A stretch of 64,000 nucleotides of DNA from positions 7,502,001 to 7,566,000 of the forward strand of contig NZ_CP080647.1 in assembly GCF_019599145.1 (NCBI RefSeq), read 5' to 3'. Below are positions 33,001 through 40,279 of the stretch, piece after piece; within the stretch, counting starts at the first letter, position 1; each line of letters begins with the position of its first letter. The notes beneath the pieces were generated by a model. The model worked only from the letters and a program-made list of their open reading frames with translations. It was not told the DNA's origin and ran no database searches. Source of the DNA: Streptomyces akebiae (GTDB lineage: Bacteria; Actinomycetota; Actinomycetes; Streptomycetales; Streptomycetaceae). The position numbers were made by a program, and so were the translations under genes.

Positions 33001-33147
33001 GAGCGCGGAGCGCGCGGGAGCCGTATCGAAGGCGGGGCCCTCGCCGGGGCTCTCTGCGGCGTGGGCCGGAGCCGACCACTGCAGGTAGGTTCCGAGGCCG
33101 ATGACACCGGCCGAGCCCAGCACCGTGCGTCGCGACGGACTGTTCAT
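30019..33147 (-). CDS. Tat-exported alpha-N-acetylglucosaminidase (NAGLU, GH89)
   Basis: 1042 residues. The twin-arginine signal MNSPSRRTVLGSAGVIGLGT leads to a cleavage region near AHAAES. The NAGLU N-terminal domain is followed by the barrel (LLMGVHWYLKYVCGAHLAWN, then YADWSYWEHQIDLLAAHGCN). By comparison with human and clostridial enzymes the acid/base would be Glu321 (LLHEGGTAGD) and the nucleophile Glu441 (FMPEATDRD), with NFGGRTTIGA between them. The C-terminal 280 residues add an Ig-like domain and a concanavalin-like jelly roll (about 875-1042) beyond the catalytic core. It would release terminal alpha-linked GlcNAc from glycans outside the cell. No obvious partner genes. Confidence 0.93.
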   Translation of the reverse strand: MNSPSRRTVLGSAGVIGLGTYLQWSAPAHAAESPGEGPAFDTAPARSALNRLLPGHAGQFRLSLLDRSGTVDRFRVTGTTGRIEVRATTPATLLMGVHWYLKYVCGAHLAWNGSQLDLPERLPAPARPLERSTALPHRFALNDTNDGYTAPYADWSYWEHQIDLLAAHGCNEVLVIAGMEAVYHRLLKDFGYSDEESRAWLPAPSHQPWWLLQNLSGYGGPLSPELIARRAALGRRIADRLRELGMSPVLPGYYGHVPKEFVARNGGDAHVVPQGIWHGFERPDWLDPRTDSFARVAASFYGHLEDVYGEASHFKMDLLHEGGTAGDVPVPDAAQGVEKALQKAHPGATWVILGWQENPLPELLDAIDRSKMLIVDGVSDRYTSVTNRERDWGGTPYCFGTIPNFGGRTTIGARAHLWNDKFFAWRDKADSALVGTAFMPEATDRDPAAFELFSELAWTPEKIDRAAWFSSYADFRYGGRDDGARRAWRALHDTAYQQRAVERSDPHDSLFCARPDLAADRAAEYAPRTLTYDPGRFDAALAGLLSVAGGLRSNPAYRYDVVDVARQALAHRSRQYLPQLRAAYRRGDLATFRALSTLWLRLMRLSDEVTGTNAAFLLGPWVNDARLMATNDAERAEFERTAKVLITVWGGRATSDTGNLHEYGNREWNGLMADFYVPRWQKWLDALEDALATGTAPVAVDWFAFEEPWTRERKDYPSRPVGDAYGAAVRVRDVLARAPYQGSLTVTAEPPVLPPGGSARLSAVFRNVNGLRATGRVDFALSGFGGTAEPEGPTSLASVAAAGSGTVRWRADAPDAPLDRPLRPLPYTVTVEYGPRGEDRVEGRFDGTLFEAGALDSGWLTHTNNAAVFGQLGERFGIDGAGADLWRGTTEFGTVYRAGALRDGTSVTLRVDSQAATGNWARAGIVVRNSLGTAGSAGFLNLAVTPANGVVLSYDSTGDGTLDTYRRITGIKAPVLLRLRRTGVGAYTGECSVDEGVSWRVVASVVVPGAVAGGQDVGLFMSATNGGSGARGLVEFSGWSLG

Positions 33148-33262
33148 GTCTGTGTGCCCCCTGTGTCGACGGTGGCGGCACGCTAACGGGGCGACCGTCC
33201 GTGAACAACGGTGCGCACGGAGCTGGCGAGTTCATGTCGCCGGAATGGACCCGGAGGTACGG

Positions 33263-33715
33263 ATGAGTTTGACGAGGAAGAGCCTTGCGGGGAGCGCGGC
33301 CGGCACGGTCGCCGCCCTGCTGCTGCTGACCGGCTGCGGCTCGGGCGACGACGCCGAGGCCGCCGTTCCGAAGACGGCGACCGGCACGCTGGAGCACATC
33401 GCGGGCGAGGTGGGCTGCAAGCCCGACATGCAGACGGACGCGGACACCATCCGGCAGGCCCTCTGCACGAACAAGGACGGCGACTTCGACGGCAAGTTCG
33501 TCCTCGCGACCTTCGCCACCGACCGGGGCCAGGCGGAATGGCTCGCCGGCGCCAAGGACTACGGCGGCTACTACCTCGTCGGCCGCAAGTGGGTCGCCGT
33601 CGGGGAGAAGAAGACGGTGGGCGGGCTGCAGAGCACGCTCGGGGGGGAGGTGCAGGAGGGGTCGGAGCACATGAACCCCGGTGGCAGCCACAACAACGGC
33701 GACCACAGCGGCTGA
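33263..33715 (+). CDS. Small secreted lipoprotein, function unknown
   Basis: 150 residues. Signal peptide MSLTRKSLAGSAAGTVAALL with lipobox LLTGC (Cys25). The mature part is a compact domain with two Cys (VGCKPDM and ALCTNKDG) that could pair, and an IRQALCTNKDGDFDGKFVLA segment. The tail is His/Asn/Gly-rich (MNPGGSHNNGDHSG). GGAGG lies 6 bases before the ATG at 33263; an in-frame ATG six codons earlier is less likely. I recognise it only as a Streptomyces-type conserved lipoprotein. It is divergent from the GH89 gene and ends at a hairpin shared with the DUF1996 gene. Confidence 0.75.
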   Translation: MSLTRKSLAGSAAGTVAALLLLTGCGSGDDAEAAVPKTATGTLEHIAGEVGCKPDMQTDADTIRQALCTNKDGDFDGKFVLATFATDRGQAEWLAGAKDYGGYYLVGRKWVAVGEKKTVGGLQSTLGGEVQEGSEHMNPGGSHNNGDHSG

Positions 33716-33745
33716 CCGCGCGCGGCCGGCCACGAGGAACGACGA

Positions 33746-33777
33746 AAGCCGGCGGTGGGATCTCCCACCGCCGGCTT
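33746..33777. terminator. Bidirectional terminator
   Basis: A perfect 15-bp inverted repeat (AAGCCGGCGGTGGGA / TCCCACCGCCGGCTT) with a two-base centre lies between the convergent lipoprotein and DUF1996 genes. It suits termination in both directions. Confidence 0.85.
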
Positions 33778-33810
33778 CCTCGTCACTGCTCGGGCGCTAC
33801 CGCCTGGGTG

Positions 33811-35388
33811 CTACTGGCAGTCCTGGCCGCTGTTGATGCAGTCGACCACCTGGTTCATCGTGTTCTCGTCGAAGAAGTTGATGAAGTCGTTGTGGTCGGT
33901 GATGGCCTTGTGCAGCTGGTCCGGGAAGGAGTCGATCGCGTACGCGTTCTGCAGCTGCCCGTTCTGGATGGACGGGGCCGGGATGTCGTAGACCAGGCGG
34001 ACCTGGAGCTGCGGGATGGCCTGGAAGCCGTTGGAGCAGCTGCCGTCCTGTTCGACGAAGTCGACGTGCGTGCGGTGGTTGGCGCTGTCGATGTTCTGGC
34101 CGTCCCAGCAGCTCTGGAAGAAGGACGTCCGGACCACGGAGCTGCCCTCGGGGCAGATCGGGTACTTGTCCGTCACCACACGGTCCTCGAAGCCGGTGCA
34201 GCTCCAGTTCGTGTTGGCGTTGTTCAGGCCGTTCACGAAGGACTTCGCGTCACCGGTGATGATGCGCAGCGCGGTCGGCATCGCGACGACGTCGCCCTGC
34301 TTGTTGCCGACGAACTTCAGTTCGGCCTGGCTGGGCTCGACGATCTTGCCGACGTTGCCGTCCTGGCCACCGCCGGGCGCGTTGGCGTCGATGTCGTTCG
34401 TGCCGTCCTGCAGACGGATGACCGGCCAGAAGTACGAGGACTTGTCGCCCTGGTTCTGGCAGGTGGTCTGCGCGTTGGCCAGGTCCTGGTCGCTCGCGAA
34501 GGCGTTGTTGCTCTGGTTGCCGACGTAGTCGTGCTGGTGCTGGGCACCGTTGCTGACACCGGGGGCGACGATCACGTTGTCCGAGTTGCGGAGCTCGTTC
34601 TCGTTGGTGCCGCAGTTCGTGGTGAAGGAACCCGTCGAACCGCCGTCGCCGTTGGCCGCGAGGCCGTTGCCGTTGACGCCCTTCGGACCGCCGTTCGGCT
34701 GGACCTGGTTGATGTCGATGAAGTCGCCCGCGACCGGACCGTTGCCGCCCTGGCCGTTGCCGCCCTGGTTCTGGCCGTCGCCGCCCTGGTTCTGGTCCTG
34801 ACCGTCTCCGCCCTGGTTCTGGTCCTGGCCGTCGCCGCCCTGGTTCTGGCCGTCCTGGTTCTGGTCCTGGCCGTCGTTGTTGCCGCCCTGGTCCTGGCCG
34901 CCACCCGCGTTGGTCTGGTTCGGGTCGGCGACGCCCTTGCAGCCGGCGAGCTGGTCCATGCCCTGCGGAACCTGCCCGCCCGCGTTCCGGATGTTGATGC
35001 CGATCCGGTCGAGGGTGGCCACTCGCTTGGACTTGAGCGGGCCGATGATGGCGTTGTTGACGAAGCCGGCGTCTCCCGCCTGGGCCTGGCGCGTGTCGGC
35101 GAGGCGCTTGTAGGCCTCGGTGATCTGCTGGTCCAGCAGCGCCAGTTCCTTGGCGACACCCTGGCGCGCCCTCTCGGGCACGTTCGTCAGCTGCTGGCCG
35201 ACGTCCGGGCAGTCGATCGTGGCCACCTGCGCGGAGGCCAGTGTGCTGTTCTGCCCGGACTTCGACTCGCCCGCTGAGGCGTAGAAGTTCGCCCAGACCA
35301 GGCCGCCGCCCGCGACCGCGAGCGCCGCGGATGCGGCGATGGCCCGGACGGCCAGCGGCGAACGTCGTTTGCGTGTGTTGCGTCCCAT
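33811..35388 (-). CDS. Secreted DUF1996 protein with Gln/Gly-rich repeat linker
   Basis: 525 residues. The N-terminal helix [20 protein letters not shown] is a signal or anchor. Residues 55-150 form an alpha-helical region with two Cys, and residues about 160-215 form a low-complexity linker with repeats of GGDGQDQNQ and GQNQGGNG. Residues 220-525 are DUF1996: [53 protein letters not shown] and [20 protein letters not shown]. Conserved His and Cys pairs suggest a disulphide-stabilised, possibly metal-binding fold. DUF1996 is known from fungal and streptomycete secreted proteins without settled function. GAGGAG precedes the ATG. The upstream 336 bases show no other gene. Confidence 0.9.
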   Translation of the reverse strand: MGRNTRKRRSPLAVRAIAASAALAVAGGGLVWANFYASAGESKSGQNSTLASAQVATIDCPDVGQQLTNVPERARQGVAKELALLDQQITEAYKRLADTRQAQAGDAGFVNNAIIGPLKSKRVATLDRIGINIRNAGGQVPQGMDQLAGCKGVADPNQTNAGGGQDQGGNNDGQDQNQDGQNQGGDGQDQNQGGDGQDQNQGGDGQNQGGNGQGGNGPVAGDFIDINQVQPNGGPKGVNGNGLAANGDGGSTGSFTTNCGTNENELRNSDNVIVAPGVSNGAQHQHDYVGNQSNNAFASDQDLANAQTTCQNQGDKSSYFWPVIRLQDGTNDIDANAPGGGQDGNVGKIVEPSQAELKFVGNKQGDVVAMPTALRIITGDAKSFVNGLNNANTNWSCTGFEDRVVTDKYPICPEGSSVVRTSFFQSCWDGQNIDSANHRTHVDFVEQDGSCSNGFQAIPQLQVRLVYDIPAPSIQNGQLQNAYAIDSFPDQLHKAITDHNDFINFFDENTMNQVVDCINSGQDCQ

Positions 35389-35724
35389 GGAACTCCTCTG
35401 ACTTCCTTGCGGGGCATCGAGGCGCCCGACAGGAGTGAAGCGGCTCCCTCACATACGCGGTGAGTCCCAGGAGTGTTCAGACGACTCAGAAATTGATGAG
35501 AGATTCGTGGGACAAAGTGGTTTCAACGCCCCACGGAACACCGGGAGTTGTCACTTCTCTACGGCGTGTGCGCGGTGAGGGTCCCGAGCGGGGTCCGTGA
35601 CGGGATCGTTTCGGCGGCCCTGGTCAGGATGAGCGAGTACCGCCGTCCTCGTGCCGATTGCCTGTTCGGCTGCGGCTGCGGCTGCGGCTGCGGTTGCGAA
35701 CGCCACCGAAACCGTGCGCGGGCT
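35389..35724. other. Gene-free interval upstream of the DUF1996 gene
   Basis: 336 bases between the DUF1996 start and the 3' end of the epimerase gene. The left part should contain the DUF1996 promoter and is locally AT-richer (35480-35525). A simple GGCTGC hexamer repeat (about five copies, 35668-35697) lies near the epimerase stop. No credible gene was seen in it. Confidence 0.6.
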
Positions 35725-36747
35725 CTAGAGGCCCAGCACCTTCGCCTCCACCGCAGGGTCCAGACCCACCACCGGCCGGTCGGGCCGGTGCGGTGCGACG
35801 CCACCGAGCCCCGTCAGCCACTCCCAGGTGTCCCGCACGGTCTCCGTCACGCTCCGGCAGCGCAGTCCGTCCCGCTCGGCCCGCGACACGTCCGCCCGGT
35901 GCAGCGCGTCGTGCAGGTCGCTCCCGTCGGGCACCCACACCGGCAGCGCGGTCCACGGTTCGACCCCGGCGTCTAGGATCAACTCCGGGGCCGTCCAGCG
36001 GAGTTCGGCTCCGCCTCCGGTCACCCGCACGCACGCGTCGAGCAGCTCGCCCATGGTGGTGGTGCCCGTGCGGCCGGCCAGGTTGTAGGCGCCGCTCAGC
36101 CCCTGTTCCGCCGCGCCGAGCACCCAGTCGGCGAGATCGCGGACGTCGACGTACTGGAGAGGGAGGTCCCGGGGGCCGGGCGCCAGGACCGGTCCGCCCC
36201 GGGCGACACGGTTGAGCCACCAGGGCAGCCGGCCGATGTTCTCGTACGGTCCGAGGATCAGCCCGGAGCGCACCAGGAGCGAACGGTCGGCGCCGAACGC
36301 CTCGACCGCGGCGAGCTCACCGCCCCGCTTGTCGCGGGCGTAGTCGGTCTGCTCCGCGTCGGCCGACGCGCCCTCCACCAGGGGTGCCCGCTCGTCGTAC
36401 CCGGCGGCCGGGGGCCAGGCGTACACCGAGCAACTGGACACGTACACATGACGTTCGACCCGGTCGGCCAGCAGTCGCGCGGCGTCCCGGACCGCTCGCG
36501 GCGCCGCCGACCAGGTGTCGACGACGACATCCCACCCGCCGCCGCCGGAACCGGAACCGGTGGAGACGGCCTCGACGAGCGCCGCGAGCCCGTCCGGTGC
36601 GGTGCGGTCGCCCAGCAACGACCGCACCCCGGCCGGAGGCGCGTGGCGTCCCCGATGGAAGACGGTCACCTCCCAGCCGCGGGCCCGCGCCGACTCCACG
36701 ACGGCGCGGCCCACGAACTCCGTACCACCCAGTATCAGAAGTCTCAT
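35725..36747 (-). CDS. NAD-dependent epimerase/dehydratase (SDR) family protein
   Basis: 340 residues. Rossmann start MRLLILGGTEFVGRAVVESA (atypical GGTxFxGR form of the GxxGxxG motif, as in RNA-binding/epimerase-like atypical SDRs). VYVSSCSVYAWPPAAGYDER holds the Ser position, while the classical YxxxK is represented by YARDKRGGE. The middle has GPYENIGRLPWWLNRVARGG, and VDVRDLADWVL follows as in this family. The C-terminal TVRDTWEWL segment is typical. It is a reductase or epimerase of unknown substrate. It lies downstream of glnRII on the same strand, separated by a 15-bp tandem repeat array. Confidence 0.88.
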   Translation of the reverse strand: MRLLILGGTEFVGRAVVESARARGWEVTVFHRGRHAPPAGVRSLLGDRTAPDGLAALVEAVSTGSGSGGGGWDVVVDTWSAAPRAVRDAARLLADRVERHVYVSSCSVYAWPPAAGYDERAPLVEGASADAEQTDYARDKRGGELAAVEAFGADRSLLVRSGLILGPYENIGRLPWWLNRVARGGPVLAPGPRDLPLQYVDVRDLADWVLGAAEQGLSGAYNLAGRTGTTTMGELLDACVRVTGGGAELRWTAPELILDAGVEPWTALPVWVPDGSDLHDALHRADVSRAERDGLRCRSVTETVRDTWEWLTGLGGVAPHRPDRPVVGLDPAVEAKVLGL

Positions 36748-36793
36748 ACCGCCGACTCTGCCCGCGGGGACCCCGGTACGGAACGGGAATCTG

Positions 36794-36897
36794 CTCTCAG
36801 GAGATCTGCTCTCGCAAGGCCTCCTCTCGGAAAGCCTCTCTCGGAAGGCCTCCTCTCGGGAAGCCTCCTCTCAGGAGGTCTCCTCGCGGGAGATCAA
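36794..36897 (-). repeat. 15-bp tandem repeat array between glnRII and the epimerase gene
   Basis: Seven head-to-tail units of the type CTCTCGGAAGGCCTC (one unit 14 bases), from 36794 to 36897, with about 60-90 percent identity between units. The last unit covers the glnRII stop codon and the first begins 46 bases before the epimerase start. The array therefore fills most of the spacer and lies in the epimerase leader. Confidence 0.85.
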
Positions 36898-37490
36898 CCA
36901 CGCAGCGGCGGCGTGTACTTGTACCCCACCCGCCGGACCGTCCGGATCGCCTGGCGGAACTCCGCGCCGAGCTTGCGGCGCAGCCGGGCGATGTGGACGT
37001 CGACGGTCCGCCCGTCGCCCACATGCCCGTAGCCCCACACCGTCGTGACCAACTGGTCGCGGGTGTGAACCCGATGGGGATGCGCGACCAGATGGGCGAG
37101 GAGTTCGAACTCCAGATAGGTGAGGTCGAGCGGCCGCCCGTCGACCTGCGCGGTGCGCTGCGCGGTGTCGACGCGGACCAGCTCGTCGTCCCCGACCTCG
37201 ACCGTCGGCACCGTCGGTACCGGAGGCACCGGCGGCTGCTGGTCGGCGGGCACGAGCACCAGGTAGCCGATCATCGGCGGCCGGCCCGGCAGCGTGGGCA
37301 GGGTGTGCTGGGGCGCGGGCATCCAGGTGGCACCCGGCGGCAGGAAGTCGGCGATGTCCACGACCTCGTCCCGGCCCACCGCACGCAGCCGGTGGCGGGG
37401 CGAGGGGCCGGGGGAGGGGACGGCGTCGGTGGCGGAGCCCGACGCGGTCGTGAGCGGGGTGGCGGTCGACAGGGAACGGGTGTTCGCCAT
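36894..37490 (-). CDS. glnRII: Winged-helix (OmpR-type) regulator, GlnRII
   Basis: 198 residues. The first 100 are Thr/Ser/Pro-rich with a small domain (HRLRAVGRDEVVDIADFLPP, MIGYLVLVPAD) and no receiver Asp pocket. The C-terminal 100 are an OmpR/PhoB DNA-binding domain: RPLDLTYLEFELLAHLVAHP, then RDQLVTTVWGYGHVGDGRTV and VRRVGYKYTPP. In S. coelicolor a GlnR-like regulator, GlnRII, lies next to glnII and binds glutamine synthetase promoters. Position and domain layout match, so the name is used. GAGAGGTCAGC-type leader; a short ORF precedes it at 37613. Confidence 0.85.
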   Translation of the reverse strand: MANTRSLSTATPLTTASGSATDAVPSPGPSPRHRLRAVGRDEVVDIADFLPPGATWMPAPQHTLPTLPGRPPMIGYLVLVPADQQPPVPPVPTVPTVEVGDDELVRVDTAQRTAQVDGRPLDLTYLEFELLAHLVAHPHRVHTRDQLVTTVWGYGHVGDGRTVDVHIARLRRKLGAEFRQAIRTVRRVGYKYTPPLRG

Positions 37491-37612
37491 GAGAGGTCAG
37501 CTCTTTCGCGCGAGAAGTTCGTCCGGGAGACCTCGGCGACCGAGCTCGTGGTCGGTGACCCGCCGAGGGACGTACGTCGTTCCGCGCCGACCGAAGGCCG
37601 GGGTGTACGGCT

Positions 37613-37735
37613 TTAGAGGGCCGGCGCGTTCGTCGCGCGGCAACACACCCGGTCGAAGTCGTGGTGCTGACGGGAAGGCCAGAAGGGCTCCAGGTCATGA
37701 CGACCCGTCGCGCGTGGGTTCTGGAAGCCGGCCAT
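37613..37735 (-). CDS. Small ORF upstream of glnRII, possible leader peptide
   Basis: A 40-codon ORF, starting MAGFQNPRATGRHDLEPFWP and continuing SRQHHDFDRVCCRATNAPAL. It stops 122 bases before glnRII on the same strand. It is rich in His, Asp, Arg and Cys and contains RQHHDFDRVCC. That recalls the R-H-x-D-x-x-R-V pattern of short actinobacterial leader peptides ahead of sulphur and other metabolic genes. The same frame is open to an ATG at 37804, so the start is uncertain and no strong ribosome site is present. It could be an attenuation peptide or an independent microprotein; coding status is not proven. Confidence 0.45.
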   Translation of the reverse strand: MAGFQNPRATGRHDLEPFWPSRQHHDFDRVCCRATNAPAL

Positions 37736-37824
37736 GGCCCCATTGAAGCAGACACACGCCCGCCGCAGGAGTCCGCTCCCACTGCTTGGTCGCGTCTTGG
37801 ACATGACGGGAGTCTGCCGTGACC

Positions 37825-38853
37825 TCAGCCGACCAGGCGTTTTTGCCAGTCCAGCGGGGTGACGGTGATGGCCGTGCCGGGATCGCCGTCCCACTGTGCG
37901 GACAGCCCCTGCGCCGCGAGGGCCGCGACGACCTCCCGTCCGACCGCCGTCGTGGTCTCGGGGGACCCGTCGAACCCGCCGTAGAGCAGCATCAGTCCGT
38001 GCCCGGCGGCGGCGCCCTCGGTGCACTGGGAGTGGAAGAACACGAACCCCCGGGCGTCCGTGGCGCCTTCGGCGCCTATCTCGCTCGTACCGCAGCTGCG
38101 GCAGCAGGTGAAGTTCTCCCGGGCGGTGATGCCGTGCGTCCCCTGGAGCGCCGCGAAGGCACGGGTGAGCCGCTCGGGGTCGGTGACCCCGTCCCAGGTG
38201 TCCTGCTCGGCGAGCCGCTCCACCCAGAGCCGGTCGACGAGCTGCCGGGCCTGCGCGCGGGAGACGGGCCGGTGGTCGCCCTCGACCAGGTACTCCTCGG
38301 CGGCCTCGGTGAGCTGTGCCCGGTCGCCGTATCCGCAGCGCAGCAGCTCCCGTACCCGCTCCTCGACCTGCTCCTGTACGTCGTCGTCGAGCTCCGGCAC
38401 CTCCTCGGGGGCGTCGTGCTCCAGCGGGGTCCACTCGATGCCGGTGTCCCAGCCCGCCGTCCGCCGAGCCCAGCCGGTCATGGCCTGCGCGACGCGCTCC
38501 GGGTCGGTCAGCACGGTCCCGAAGAACCGGTCGCGGCCCTCGCGGTGTTCCAGCTGGTACTCGCCGTCGGTGCCGTCGTCGGCCCGCTGGTGCCAGACCT
38601 GGACGAAGACGTCCGGCACGTCCGGTATCCGCTGGACGACCAGGAAACGGTCGCCGTGCTCCCCGATCCGGCACACCAGCTCGCGCAGCCGCTCCGCCGT
38701 GATCCGGGCGTGCTTCTCCCAGTTCTCCGTCTCGACCTTGACGGCCAGCCGGTCCGTGTCCTCGACGGCCGGTCCGTCCGCGTCCTTGGCGGTCGGCCCG
38801 TCCGTGTCGATGGGCTCGTTCGTACGAGTCGGGTCGCCCCCGTCGATCTTCAT
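37825..38853 (-). CDS. DUF6891 domain protein
   Basis: 342 residues, acidic and soluble. Residues 40-130 form a small domain (VETENWEKHARITAERLREL, GDRFLVVQRIPDVPDVFVQV) unlike the rest. Residues 150-340 match DUF6891: VEERVRELLRCGYGDRAQLT, NFTCCRSCGTSEIG (CxxC), then RGFVFFHSQCTEGAA and LMLLYGGFDGS. The CCRSC and SQC cysteines might hold a metal. The family has no known role. It is transcribed toward glnRII, which starts about 330 bases further on. Confidence 0.8.
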   Translation of the reverse strand: MKIDGGDPTRTNEPIDTDGPTAKDADGPAVEDTDRLAVKVETENWEKHARITAERLRELVCRIGEHGDRFLVVQRIPDVPDVFVQVWHQRADDGTDGEYQLEHREGRDRFFGTVLTDPERVAQAMTGWARRTAGWDTGIEWTPLEHDAPEEVPELDDDVQEQVEERVRELLRCGYGDRAQLTEAAEEYLVEGDHRPVSRAQARQLVDRLWVERLAEQDTWDGVTDPERLTRAFAALQGTHGITARENFTCCRSCGTSEIGAEGATDARGFVFFHSQCTEGAAAGHGLMLLYGGFDGSPETTTAVGREVVAALAAQGLSAQWDGDPGTAITVTPLDWQKRLVG

Positions 38854-38887
38854 GCCCCCACCATGGCACGCCCCACCGACAACGCCG

Positions 38888-38919
38888 GAGGGCGCCCACC
38901 GGAACCGGTGGACGCCCTC
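38888..38919 (-). terminator. Terminator after glnII
   Basis: GAGGGCGCCCACCGG pairs with CCGGTGGACGCCCTC (one mismatch, two-base centre), 28 bases past the glnII stop. It also lies in the upstream region of the DUF6891 gene and separates the two units. Confidence 0.8.
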
Positions 38920-38947
38920 GCGGGAAACGCTGTGGAGCGCTCGCGGA

Positions 38948-39979
38948 TCAGACCTGGCCGGCCTTGTCGAGCGCGGTGCAGCAGGTGTCGACGATCAGCC
39001 GCGTCACGACGTACGGGTCGACGTTGGCGTTCGGACGGCGGTCCTCGATGTAGCCCTTGCCGTCCTTCTCGACCTGCCACGGGATACGGACCGAGGCGCC
39101 GCGGTTGGAGACACCGTAGGAGTACTCGTTCCACGGGGCGGTCTCGTGCAGGCCGGTCAGTCGGTCGTCGATGCCGGCGCCGTAGTTCTTGACGTGGTCG
39201 AGCGGCTTCGAGCCCTCGCCCAGCGACTCGCACGCGGTGATGATCGCGTCGTAGCCCTCGCGCATCGCCTTCGTGGAGAAGTTGGTGTGCGCACCGGCGC
39301 CGTTCCAGTCACCCTTGGCCGGCTTGGGGTCGAGGGTGGCCGCGACGTCGAAGTCCTCGGCGGTGCGGTAGAGCAGCCAGCGGGCCACCCACAGCTGGTC
39401 GGCGACCTCCAGCGGGGCCAGCGGACCGACCTGGAACTCCCACTGGCCGGGCATGACCTCGGCGTTGATGCCGGAGATGCCGAGACCGGCGGTCAGGCAG
39501 TTCTCCAGGTGGGCCTCGACGATGTCACGGCCGAAGATCTCGTCGGCGCCGACACCGCAGTAGTAGCCGCCCTGGGGGGCCGGGAAGCCGCCCTTGGGGA
39601 AGCCGAGCGGGGTGCCGTCCTGGAAGAACGTGTACTCCTGCTCGATGCCGAAGATCGGCTCCTGCGCGGCGAACTTCTCGGCGACCTCACGCAGCGCGGC
39701 ACGGGTGTTGGACTCGTGCGGCGTCATGTCGATGTTGAGGACCTCGCAGAGCACGAGGACGTCGTCGCCGCCGCGGATCGGGTCCGGGCAGGTGAAGACC
39801 GGCTGGAGCACACGGTCCGAGGAGTGCCCCTCGGCCTGGTTGGTCGAGGACCCGTCGAAGCCCCAGATCGGCAGCGCGTCCAGACCGGCGGGCTCACCCG
39901 CGATGATCTTCGTCTTGGAACGGAGCTTGGCCGTCGGCTCGGTGCCGTCGATCCAGATGTACTCAGCCTTGAAGGTCAC
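38948..39979 (-). CDS. glnII: Glutamine synthetase II (eukaryotic-type, GSII)
   Basis: 343 residues, about the normal length for bacterial GSII. GTG start with AAGGA 8 bases upstream; the N-terminus is MTFKAEYIWIDGTEPTAKLR. Active-site segments include PIWGFDGSSTNQAEG, FGIEQEYTFFQDG (metal Glu residues), CGVGADEIFGRDI, MPGQWEFQVGPL and NGAGAHTNFSTKAMR. Unlike GSI, this octameric-type enzyme is not adenylylated. It condenses ammonium with glutamate. Four GlnR half-sites lie about 100-140 bases upstream, indicating induction under nitrogen limitation. GlnRII is encoded nearby. Confidence 0.97.
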   Translation of the reverse strand: MTFKAEYIWIDGTEPTAKLRSKTKIIAGEPAGLDALPIWGFDGSSTNQAEGHSSDRVLQPVFTCPDPIRGGDDVLVLCEVLNIDMTPHESNTRAALREVAEKFAAQEPIFGIEQEYTFFQDGTPLGFPKGGFPAPQGGYYCGVGADEIFGRDIVEAHLENCLTAGLGISGINAEVMPGQWEFQVGPLAPLEVADQLWVARWLLYRTAEDFDVAATLDPKPAKGDWNGAGAHTNFSTKAMREGYDAIITACESLGEGSKPLDHVKNYGAGIDDRLTGLHETAPWNEYSYGVSNRGASVRIPWQVEKDGKGYIEDRRPNANVDPYVVTRLIVDTCCTALDKAGQV

Positions 39980-40080
39980 GGGACACATCCTTCGGGGTGG
40001 GTCACTAGGCGCATGTGCGGGTGCTGCGGCGCTGCGGCACTGAAACGCCGCGCTGATGCCGGGCAGCCTGTCAACCTGCG

Positions 40081-40118
40081 ATTTCCCGATCATTGCTCGA
40101 ATGTGAACCCCGTGTTAC
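40081..40118 (-). promoter_or_regulatory. glnII: GlnR box of glnII
   Basis: On the minus strand: GTAAC, TTCAC, GCAAT and GAAAT, each followed by six spacer bases (plus-strand starts 40114, 40103, 40092 and 40081). This is the GTnAC-n6-GAAAC double-box pattern bound by GlnR, with a perfect 11-bp period. It lies 102-139 bases before the glnII start. Confidence 0.85.
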
Positions 40119-40279
40119 CTGGTGTCTCTGTGGTGCGACTCACGTCCTGGTGGACGCGCTGGTCGTACCCGCGCGGGGGCCGGCCACCGCAGCGCGCGGT
40201 GGCCGGCCCCCGTGGGCGGCGATCGCCTGCCCTTCACCTCACCGTAACGAGCGGGCCCGCCCCGCCGTCCGGTCCGGGG

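Noticed and set aside
29893..33186. A 1097-codon open frame antisense to the GH89 gene
   Set aside because: Composition is Arg/Pro/Val/Gly-biased with no domain, and the opposite strand encodes a complete recognisable enzyme.
35668..35697. GGCTGC hexamer repeat as a functional element
   Set aside because: Low-complexity run of about five units with no structure or conserved context; recorded only as part of the spacer.
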